From positions 1-9,092 of the forward strand of contig CAMNFJ010000122.1 in the NCBI GenBank assembly GCA_946536955.1: a stretch of DNA of 9,092 nt. Direction: 5' to 3'. This document shows, piece by piece, positions 1 through 5,570 of this stretch (the stretch's first letter is position 1; the number at the start of each line of letters is the position of its first letter). Under the pieces are notes generated by a model. The model ran no database searches. It worked only from the letters and a program-made list of their open reading frames with translations, and was not told the DNA's origin. The position numbers were made by a program, and so were the translations under genes. The stretch is from CAG-791 sp002394525. Lineage in GTDB: Bacteria > Bacillota > Clostridia > Lachnospirales > Lachnospiraceae.

Positions 1-231
1 GCTGGCATGCGGTAACAAACTGCTTTGCAGTTTGTATAAGGCCGCTAAAAAACAGAGGCCAAGTACCTGGCACGCAGCATCTCCTTCGGAGCTGCGCAAG
101 GCCCTTCGGCTGTTTGTGCAGCTTGACGAGACTCAGAGCCATTGGATACCTTTTGACCTTTACATCATACAGTTTCACAATAATGTCAAATACTGCCGCT
201 TTTGTCAAGCCTCCCCTTTGTCCGCCCGGTC
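1..231. other. Left-edge region with a cluster of short stem-loops, no convincing gene
   Basis: No recognisable protein is encoded here. Seen directly: a perfect 9-bp hairpin at 15-35 (ACAAACTGC, loop TTT, GCAGTTTGT), a hairpin at 74-95 (GCAG and CTCC pairing with GGAG and CTGC around TTC, with a 3-base bulge), and a hairpin at 94-119 (GCGCAA pairing with TTGTGC with one G-T, plus an inner GCC-CTTC-GGC stem). Such closely packed stem-loops suggest a structured RNA or an interspersed palindromic repeat. On the minus strand a frame beginning with TTG at 208 stays open to the window edge (about 69 codons), but its arginine- and cysteine-rich product falls on the hairpins and resembles no family I know. 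A 76-codon plus-strand frame at 32-262 overlaps queH and is equally unconvincing. Confidence 0.5.
180..208 (-). promoter_or_regulatory. Possible leftward promoter downstream of queH
   Basis: On the minus strand a perfect -35 hexamer TTGACA (208-203) is followed after exactly 17 bases by CATTAT (185-180), a 4 of 6 match to TATAAT. A second TTGACA overlaps at 189-184. If used, it would transcribe the stem-loop region toward the window edge. The weak -10 and AT-rich setting make a chance match possible. Confidence 0.3.
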
Positions 232-1005
232 TTACCTCCTGGAAAAACTACATCCGCAATAGTTCTGCCGGTAGAGGTCGAAGGCCGCGGACAGCTCGAT
301 GGACCGCTTGTAGCCGTCTCTCTTTTTAAAATCCGATGGGAGCCAGGCGACGCCGTATTCTCCGGCCAGGCGCGAGCCGATCTCATTGAGGAGCTGCGCG
401 TTTTTGAGGGGGCTGATGGTCAGGGTGGTCGTGAAGTAGTCAAAGGCCTCCGGGGTGCCCTTTAGAGCCGCGGCGGCCCGGGCTGTCCTGCGCAGCCGCA
501 TTTCAAAGCAGACGGCGCAGCGCTCCCCTCCCTCGGGGCAGGCCTCCAGCCCCCGCACGGCCATAAACCAGTCCTCCGGGTCGTAGGGCGCCTCCAGGAT
601 CCGGATCCTGCGCGCCGCCCCCGTCGAGTGCATGCCGGTGAAATCCCCCTCCTCGACCTGGCGGTTGTAGGCGGCGATCAGCCGCTTTTCCTCCGCCAGG
701 CGCTTGTTGTATTCCTCTGATATGGTGATATTGGGGTTGTAATAAAAGACCGTCACGTCAAAATGCTCGCGCAGGTACTCCAGGCAGTGGCTGGAGCAGG
801 GGGCACAGCAGCTGTGGAGCAAAAGGCGGGGAGGCCGGTCCTGATCAAGAGCAGCGATGATCTTTTCCGTCTCCCTGCTGTAATTGATCTTATTCCTGCT
901 GTTTCCCCTGCTGCTGTCCCTGCTGCAATTGCTTCTGTTGGGATCGTTTCTGTCGAGGTCGTTTCTGTTTGGATCGTTCCTGTTGAGATCGTTCTTCTTG
1001 TTCAT
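232..1005 (-). CDS. queH: Epoxyqueuosine reductase QueH (DUF208 family)
   Basis: Predicted to catalyse the last step of queuosine synthesis, reducing epoxyqueuosine to queuosine in the wobble position of GUN-anticodon tRNAs; QueH is the non-orthologous replacement for cobalamin-dependent QueG. The 257-residue cytosolic protein shows the family signatures: HSCCAPCSS at about 64-72 (Cys66, Cys67, Cys70), FYYNPNI at about 87-93, ERCAVCFEMRL with Cys163 and Cys166, FTTTLTISPLKN in the middle, and YCGC near the C-terminus (Cys250, Cys252). These cysteines match the metal and iron-sulfur ligands and redox cysteines known in the family. The ATG at 1005 has only a weak GGTGA ahead of it, but no later start precedes the CCAPC motif. 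Residues 5-38 form a repetitive Asn/Asp/Arg/Ser-rich extension absent from typical members, which start near NKINYSRE. The gene lies 136 bases downstream of purL, separated by a terminator-like hairpin, so it is probably expressed by readthrough or from a weak promoter of its own. Confidence 0.93.
   Translation of the reverse strand: MNKKNDLNRNDPNRNDLDRNDPNRSNCSRDSSRGNSRNKINYSRETEKIIAALDQDRPPRLLLHSCCAPCSSHCLEYLREHFDVTVFYYNPNITISEEYNKRLAEEKRLIAAYNRQVEEGDFTGMHSTGAARRIRILEAPYDPEDWFMAVRGLEACPEGGERCAVCFEMRLRRTARAAAALKGTPEAFDYFTTTLTISPLKNAQLLNEIGSRLAGEYGVAWLPSDFKKRDGYKRSIELSAAFDLYRQNYCGCSFSRR
934..993 (-). repeat. 15-bp tandem repeat inside the 5' end of queH
   Basis: Four consecutive 15-bp units on the minus strand encode NDLNR, NDPNR, NDLDR and NDPNR (residues 5-24 of QueH). 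They are followed by decayed units ending in CAGCAGG that encode SNCSR, DSSR and GNSR (to about residue 37). Because the unit length is a multiple of three, changes in copy number would keep the reading frame. The encoded segment is hydrophilic and probably disordered. Confidence 0.85.
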
Positions 1006-1047
1006 ATCAGTTCACCATGGCGGAAGGGCGGCCGGGGAGACGGCGGC

Positions 1048-1098
1048 AAAAGGGACGGCTCTCCCCGGCAGCTCAGTGCTGCCGGGGACCGCCGTCCC
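1048..1098 (-). terminator. GC-rich terminator-like hairpin between purL and queH
   Basis: A long stem pairs 1052-1059 with 1091-1098 (8 bp) and, after a 2x2 internal loop, 1062-1071 with 1079-1088 (10 bp) around a 7-base loop. Read on the minus strand the stem is followed by TTTT (1051-1048). It starts about 45 bases past the purL stop codon, which fits an intrinsic terminator for purL. The short T-tract suggests incomplete termination, so some transcripts may continue into queH. Confidence 0.6.
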
Positions 1099-1141
1099 CA
1101 TCAGACTAACTTTTTATACAGCCGTCTCCGTCCGGGCCCTC

Positions 1142-4100
1142 TTACAGGAAGTAGCGGACACCGGCCTCAAAGAGCCGCATGTTCTGGTCGCCTTCGATAT
1201 TGAGATTGATGAAACGGCCGCTCCGCTCGCAGTGGACCATCTTGCCGAAGACACGTCCGTCGGGGGAGGTGATGCCTTCGATGGCAGCGTAGGAGCCGTT
1301 GATGTTCCACTCCTCGTCCATGGAGACATTGCCGTCGGGGTCGCAGTAACGGGTCGCGATCTGGCCGTTCTCCTCCAGCTTCCTGATCCAGGCCTCGGGG
1401 GCGACAAAGCGTCCCTCGCCGTGGGAGGCGGGGTTGACGTAGACGCCGCCGGGCTCGGCGAGCGCCAGCCAGGGGCTCTTGTTGGAGGTGACTTTGGTGT
1501 AGGCCATCTTGGAGATATGGCGGCCGATCGTGTTGTAGGTCAGAGTCGGGGAATCCTCGTCCTGGCCGGTGATCCTGCCGTGGGGCACGAGGCCCAGCTT
1601 GATCAGGGCCTGGAAGCCGTTGCAGATACCAAGGGCCAGGCCGTCGCGGTTGTCCAGAAGGTCTGTGACCGCCTCCTCGATCACGGCATTGCGGAAGGCT
1701 GTCGCGAAGAACTTGGCGCTGCCGTCAGGCTCGTCACCCGCGGAGAAGCCGCCGGGGAACATGATGATCTGGGCCCTGGAGATGGCATCCGCGAAGGATT
1801 TGGCGGATTCCCGGATATTTTCGGGCGTCATATTGGTGAAGACCCTGGTGATGGTCTTCGCGCCGGCCGCTTCAAAGGCGGCAGCCGTGTCGTACTCGCA
1901 GTTGGTGCCGGGGAAGACCGGGATAAAGACGGTCGGCCGGCCGATCTTGTGGCTGCAGACCGCGATCTGACCGCCGGTGTAGACCGGTGCCTCCACGGGA
2001 TCCGTCTCCTTTGAGGCCTTCGTGGGGAAGACCTTTTCCAGGGGGCTCTTCCAGGCATCCAGCATCTCGTCCAGGGAAATATGCTGGTCGCGGAAGGAGA
2101 AGACGGCGTCGCCGCTGTGGGTCACGGTGCCGACCACGCGCCAGTCAAAGCCCTCCGCGTCGGAGAGGGCAGCCAGGTCGTCGGGCGACATCTCGACCAG
2201 GATATCTCCCATGGCATTGCGGAAGAGGTCCTTGAGCCGGAGCTTCTCGACGAAGTCCACGCCGAAGCCGTTGCCGAAGGCCATCCTGGCCGCGGCGGGA
2301 AGGAGGCCGTAGCTGTCCAGGGCATAGGCCGCGCAGATTTTCCCCTCCCTCATCAGGGAGGTGATCAGGTCGTACATATGCATGACATCGTCGTAGACCG
2401 GGATGTCAAACTCATCCTTCTCGATCCGGAACTGGACCAGGATGTCGCCCCTGCGCTTGAGCTCGGGTGTCACGATCTCCTGGGCCTTCGCGATGTCGAC
2501 CGCAAAGGAGACCAGGGTGGGCGGAACATCGATGTCGATGCCCTCCTCGCGGAAGGTTCCGGACATGGAGTCCTTGCCGCCGATGCTGGCCAGGCCGAAG
2601 CCGATCTGGGCGTCATAGGCGCCCAGGAGGGCGGACAGGGGCTGGCTCCAGCGGGAGGGCTCGTCCGACATCCTGCCGAAATACTCCTGGAAGGTGAAAT
2701 GCAGCTTTCTGTAATCGCCGCCCTCCGCCACGATCTTGGACATGGACTGGGTGACGGCGTAGATGGCGCCGTGGTAAGGGCTCCAGGAGGAGAGGTAGGG
2801 ATCGAAGCCGTAGCTCATCATGGAGACCGTGTCGGTCGTGCCGCCCAGGACCGGCAGACGGGCCGTCATGGCCTGGGTGGGAGTCAGCTGGAAGCGGCCG
2901 CCGTAGGGCATGGTCACAGTCGCGGCTCCGATGCTGGCGTCAAACATCTCCACCAGTCCCTTCTGGGAGCAGACATTGAGGTCTGACAGGGAGGCTTTGG
3001 CGGCTTCCGCAAAGAAGTCCTCCTCACCGGATTCTCCTGCGGCCTTCGCGGCCTTCAGGACATCTGCCACTTCGCGGGAGGCGATCTTCTTGAAATAGTT
3101 CTCCTGCTCGGAGGGCATCAGGACCTCCACGTCGGTCTCCTGATGGGCACCGTTGGTGTCCAGGAAGGACCTGGCGATGTCGACGATGGCCTTCCCCCTC
3201 CATTTGAGGACCAGGCGGGGGGCCTCCGTGACACGGGCCAGGGGAGTGGCCTCCAGGTTTTCCTCGGCCGCGTATTTGAGAAACTCCTCCTGGTCTTCCG
3301 GAGCCACGACGACAGCCATGCGCTCCTGGGACTCGGAAATGGCGAGCTCGGTCCCGTCCAGGCCCTCATATTTCTTGGGCACCAGGTCCAGGTCGACCTC
3401 CAGGCCGTCGGCCAGCTCGCCGATGGCGACGGAGACACCGCCCGCGCCGAAATCATTGCACTTTTTGATGAGGCTGGAGACCTCGGGGCGGCGGAAGAGA
3501 CGCTGGAGCTTTCTCTCCGTGGGAGCATTGCCCTTCTGGACCTCGGCGCCGCAGGAGGCCAGGGACTCCTCGGTGTGGGCCTTGGAGGACCCGGTCGCTC
3601 CGCCGATGCCGTCGCGCCCGGTCCGGCCGCCCAGCAGGATGATCACATCGCCGGGATCGGAGTTGAGCCTCTGGACATTCTGGCGGGCAGCCGCGCCCAT
3701 GACAGCGCCAATCTCCATGCGCTTGGCCAGATAGCCGGGATGATAGAGCTCACTGACCTGACCGGTCGCGAGACCGATCTGGTTGCCGTAGCTGGAATAG
3801 CCGTCGGCCGCGCCGATGACCAGCTTTTTCTGGGGGAGCTTGCCCTTGATCGTCTCCGCGACAGGGACAGTGGGGTCGGCCGCGCCGGTCACGCGCATGG
3901 CCTGGTAAACATAGCCTCTGCCCGAGAGCGGGTCGCGGATGGCGCCGCCCAGGCAGGTGGCCGCGCCGCCGAAGGGCTCGATCTCGGTCGGGTGATTGTG
4001 GGTCTCGTTTTTGAAAAAGACCAGCCACTCCTCGGTCACGGGGCCCTCGCCGTAATCGACTTCGATCGGGACCACGATGGAGCAGGCGTTATTTTCGTCG

Positions 4101-4993
4101 GATTCCTCCATATCGGTCAGCTTGCCGTCGGCCTTGAGCTTCTTCATGCCCATGATGGCCAGGTCCATCAGGCAGACCGGCTTGTCCGTGCGGCCGGCGT
4201 AGAGCTCGTCGCGGGTGTCGGAGTAGCTCTGCCAGGTCGTCTCGATGGGGGTGCGGTAATAGCCGTCCTCGAACTCGATGTTTTTGAGTTCGGTCGAGAA
4301 GGTCGTGTGGCGGCAGTGGTCGGACCAGTAGGTGTCCAGGACCCGGATCTCCGTGATCGTGGGGTCCCTGTGCTCGGTATCTCTGAAATAGGTCTGGATA
4401 AACTGAAAATCCGCCCGGGTCATGGCAAGGCCCAGGGAATCATAGAGGGCAAACAGGTCGCTCTCCCCCATGGCGGTAAAGCCGTCAAAGACCTGGACAT
4501 CGTCGGGCTCGGGATAGTCGGCGCGCAGGGTCTCGGGCTTGTCCATCCCGGTCTCCCTGGAATCGACCGGGTTGATGCAGTAGGACTTGATCCGGTTCAG
4601 GTCCTCCCCCGACAGATCTCCCGAGAGCAGGTAGGTCACAGCCGTCTTTACGACAGGCTTTTCCTCTTCATTTAAAAACTGCAGGCACTGCTCCGCGCTG
4701 TCCGCCCTCTGGTCAAACTGACCGGGCAGAGCCTCCACGGAAAAGACACTGGTACCTGCCGGAATATCAATTGTTTCCTTATAAAGAATATCAACGGGCG
4801 GCTCGGAGAAGACAGTCCTGCATCCTTTCTCAAATGTCTCATCGGAAATATTCTCGACATCGTACCGGATCAGGATCCTGACCTTCTTAATCTCTCTGAT
4901 TCCTAAAAAGCCTTCAATGTCATCCTTCAGCTGCCTTGCCGCTACGGCAAATGGCTCTTTCTTTTCGACGTAAACGCGTCTAACACCGCTCAT
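1142..4993 (-). CDS. purL: Phosphoribosylformylglycinamidine synthase, fused PurL and PurQ
   Basis: Catalyses the fourth step of de novo purine synthesis: FGAR, glutamine and ATP give FGAM, glutamate, ADP and phosphate. At 1283 residues it is a single-chain enzyme of the clostridial/streptococcal type, replacing separate PurS, PurQ and PurL. Order seen: a PurS-like N-terminal region (VRRVYVEKKEPF onward); a linker; the synthase core with DHCRHTTF at 225-232, KNETHNHPTEIEPFGG around 329-344, GGRTGRDGIGGATGSSK and CNDFGAGGVSVAIGELADG; a second AIRS-like half containing ASIGGKDSMSGTF; then a class I glutamine amidotransferase from about residue 1020. The amidotransferase carries FPGTNCEYD, the nucleophile Cys1124 in GICNGFQ, and His1191 and Glu1193 in HGEGRF, so the triad is intact. 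The ATG at 4993 is preceded by GGAGGT at 5011-5006 with a rather long 12-base spacer. It is divergent from hppA. No classical purine riboswitch is visible, but the leader is structured. Confidence 0.97.
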   Translation of the reverse strand: MSGVRRVYVEKKEPFAVAARQLKDDIEGFLGIREIKKVRILIRYDVENISDETFEKGCRTVFSEPPVDILYKETIDIPAGTSVFSVEALPGQFDQRADSAEQCLQFLNEEEKPVVKTAVTYLLSGDLSGEDLNRIKSYCINPVDSRETGMDKPETLRADYPEPDDVQVFDGFTAMGESDLFALYDSLGLAMTRADFQFIQTYFRDTEHRDPTITEIRVLDTYWSDHCRHTTFSTELKNIEFEDGYYRTPIETTWQSYSDTRDELYAGRTDKPVCLMDLAIMGMKKLKADGKLTDMEESDENNACSIVVPIEVDYGEGPVTEEWLVFFKNETHNHPTEIEPFGGAATCLGGAIRDPLSGRGYVYQAMRVTGAADPTVPVAETIKGKLPQKKLVIGAADGYSSYGNQIGLATGQVSELYHPGYLAKRMEIGAVMGAAARQNVQRLNSDPGDVIILLGGRTGRDGIGGATGSSKAHTEESLASCGAEVQKGNAPTERKLQRLFRRPEVSSLIKKCNDFGAGGVSVAIGELADGLEVDLDLVPKKYEGLDGTELAISESQERMAVVVAPEDQEEFLKYAAEENLEATPLARVTEAPRLVLKWRGKAIVDIARSFLDTNGAHQETDVEVLMPSEQENYFKKIASREVADVLKAAKAAGESGEEDFFAEAAKASLSDLNVCSQKGLVEMFDASIGAATVTMPYGGRFQLTPTQAMTARLPVLGGTTDTVSMMSYGFDPYLSSWSPYHGAIYAVTQSMSKIVAEGGDYRKLHFTFQEYFGRMSDEPSRWSQPLSALLGAYDAQIGFGLASIGGKDSMSGTFREEGIDIDVPPTLVSFAVDIAKAQEIVTPELKRRGDILVQFRIEKDEFDIPVYDDVMHMYDLITSLMREGKICAAYALDSYGLLPAAARMAFGNGFGVDFVEKLRLKDLFRNAMGDILVEMSPDDLAALSDAEGFDWRVVGTVTHSGDAVFSFRDQHISLDEMLDAWKSPLEKVFPTKASKETDPVEAPVYTGGQIAVCSHKIGRPTVFIPVFPGTNCEYDTAAAFEAAGAKTITRVFTNMTPENIRESAKSFADAISRAQIIMFPGGFSAGDEPDGSAKFFATAFRNAVIEEAVTDLLDNRDGLALGICNGFQALIKLGLVPHGRITGQDEDSPTLTYNTIGRHISKMAYTKVTSNKSPWLALAEPGGVYVNPASHGEGRFVAPEAWIRKLEENGQIATRYCDPDGNVSMDEEWNINGSYAAIEGITSPDGRVFGKMVHCERSGRFINLNIEGDQNMRLFEAGVRYFL

Positions 4994-5059
4994 TCTTCTT
5001 TTTTTACCTCCGTTGGTGGGGATGATAAGTTTCTATGACATTTTATGTACAGTTCAACT

Positions 5060-5130
5060 CGGGTTTTTCGTGAAAAGCCCGCGAAAAACGCCTCGCGTTT
5101 CAGGTGGGTCTGTACTGTAACTGTACAGAC
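5060..5130 (-). promoter_or_regulatory. purL leader with mutually exclusive hairpins
   Basis: Within the roughly 215-nt untranslated leader predicted for purL, several perfect inverted repeats overlap. The GTCTGTAC/GTACAGAC pair (5108-5115 with 5123-5130) forms an 8-bp stem with a 7-base loop. AAACGC at 5100-5095 pairs with GCGTTT at 5091-5086 around a 3-base loop (minus strand). GTTTTTCG at 5089-5082 can instead pair with CGAAAAAC at 5070-5063. The second and third cannot form together. Such alternatives are typical of attenuators or riboswitch expression platforms, but no known aptamer is recognised and no ligand can be assigned. Confidence 0.35.
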
Positions 5131-5217
5131 TCAGTGTATCGGGCGGTTTTGCATGTTCCGAAAAAAAGCATGCAAATGCTGATAAAATGAAAGTACACCT
5201 GTCTGCATTTCTGTCAC

Positions 5218-5226
5218 ATTATATCA
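5218..5226 (-). promoter_or_regulatory. Extended -10 promoter for purL
   Basis: On the minus strand the sequence TGATATAAT gives a perfect -10 hexamer (TATAAT, 5223-5218) with the TGn extension (5226-5224). No good -35 hexamer lies 16-18 bases upstream, which is usual for extended -10 promoters. Transcription would start near 5211, leaving a leader of about 215 nt before the purL ATG. Confidence 0.6.
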
Positions 5227-5278
5227 TAGGATTAAAAAAAGTACAGAAATCTTCCTGCATTACATGTTAAAATATTGT

Positions 5279-5339
5279 AAAAGCTTCGGAGAACCTGCTG
5301 TATTTTTTTTGAATTCTCAGAGGCTTTTTATTCTTTTTT
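5279..5339. terminator. Bidirectional terminator-like hairpin between divergent promoters
   Basis: AAAAGCTTCGGAGAA at 5279-5293 pairs with 5314-5328 over 15 positions with one mismatch and one G-T pair, around a T-rich 20-base loop. On the plus strand it is followed by a T-rich tail (5325-5339). On the minus strand the stem is followed by TTTTACAAT. It sits directly before the hppA -10 and behind the purL promoter, so it could block transcripts entering from either side. Confidence 0.45.
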
Positions 5340-5347
5340 GTGATAAT
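5339..5347 (+). promoter_or_regulatory. Candidate extended -10 promoter for hppA
   Basis: TGTGATAAT gives a TGn extension followed by GATAAT, a 5 of 6 match to TATAAT. There is no clear -35 hexamer at the usual distance (about 5319-5324). It would give a leader of roughly 215 nt before hppA. An alternative is the TAAAAT hexamer at 5268-5273, but transcripts from there would run straight into the terminator-like hairpin. Confidence 0.4.
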
Positions 5348-5423
5348 TTCCCTGCCGCGGCTGTTCAATACCTGTCTGATCCAACCTGACTGCCGCCGGC
5401 AGACCGCCGTCCCCGGACCTGAT

Positions 5424-5530
5424 CTCCCGGCAGGCGGCGGGAGTCTTCACGAAAAAGGGGAACCGTTCACCGCATCCCCGGAAAAAGCCTTCTGTCTGTC
5501 GGATGGGACAGATCGCGGTCCCCGGATGCG
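5424..5530 (+). promoter_or_regulatory. Structured GC-rich leader upstream of hppA
   Basis: Seen directly: CTCCCG/CGGGAG (5424-5429 with 5438-5443); CGCATCC/GGATGCG (5471-5477 with 5524-5530), which encloses TCTGTC/GACAGA (5491-5496 with 5507-5512); and a competing or pseudoknotting pair GGGGAACCG/CGGTCCCC (5457-5465 with 5516-5523, one bulge). The last helix starts upstream of the first strand of the CGCATCC helix and closes inside it, so the two are either alternatives or a pseudoknot. The structure ends 11 bases before the first Shine-Dalgarno sequence. It matches no riboswitch class I know, and regulation of hppA translation is inference only. Confidence 0.35.
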
Positions 5531-5541
5531 CAGTCAGTTTC

Positions 5542-5564
5542 AGGAGGTAATGTTTACAGGAGGT
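5542..5564 (+). promoter_or_regulatory. Two tandem Shine-Dalgarno sequences before hppA
   Basis: Two copies of AGGAGGT occur at 5542-5548 and 5558-5564. The second lies 6 bases before the ATG at 5571, an ideal spacing, and fixes the start there. The first lies only 1 base before an in-frame ATG at 5550, too close to serve it, so it may be a standby ribosome site. Confidence 0.7.
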
Positions 5565-5570
5565 ATTCGT

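Larger units (their letters stand above)
4994..5570. other. Divergent purL-hppA intergenic region
   Basis: This 577-base gap contains no credible gene. From left to right it holds the purL ribosome binding site (5006-5011), competing hairpins of the purL leader (5060-5130), a small inverted repeat (5148-5176), the purL extended -10 (5218-5226), a bidirectional hairpin with a T-rich tail (5279-5339), an extended -10 for hppA (5339-5347), and a GC-rich structured hppA leader ending in two Shine-Dalgarno sequences. Base composition changes from AT-rich around 5160-5350 to GC-rich after 5350, as expected for a promoter core followed by a transcribed leader. The word GTACAG or GTACAC occurs at about 5048, 5123, 5193 and 5241. 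Confidence 0.75.

Noticed and set aside
934..993. CRISPR array
   Set aside because: The repeats are directly abutting 15-bp in-frame coding units with no spacers.
3143..4675. 510-codon open frame antisense to purL, and a similar one at 884-2014
   Set aside because: Both are mirror images of the purL reading frame; composition is unlike real proteins and there are no plausible ribosome sites.
5130..5208. Leader peptide of about 25 codons upstream of purL (minus strand, ATG at about 5205)
   Set aside because: No ribosome binding site and no codon run expected of an attenuator peptide.
4994..5211. Purine, PRPP or ppGpp riboswitch in the purL leader
   Set aside because: The conserved loop and junction sequences of these classes are not visible; only generic competing hairpins are seen.
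5350..5540. Fluoride or cyclic-di-GMP riboswitch before hppA
   Set aside because: The GC-rich leader lacks the conserved core sequences of both classes.
5340..5570. Longer HppA starting at GTG 5340, or ATG 5526 or 5550
   Set aside because: The extra residues are not hydrophobic or family-like, and only the ATG at 5571 has a correctly spaced AGGAGGT.
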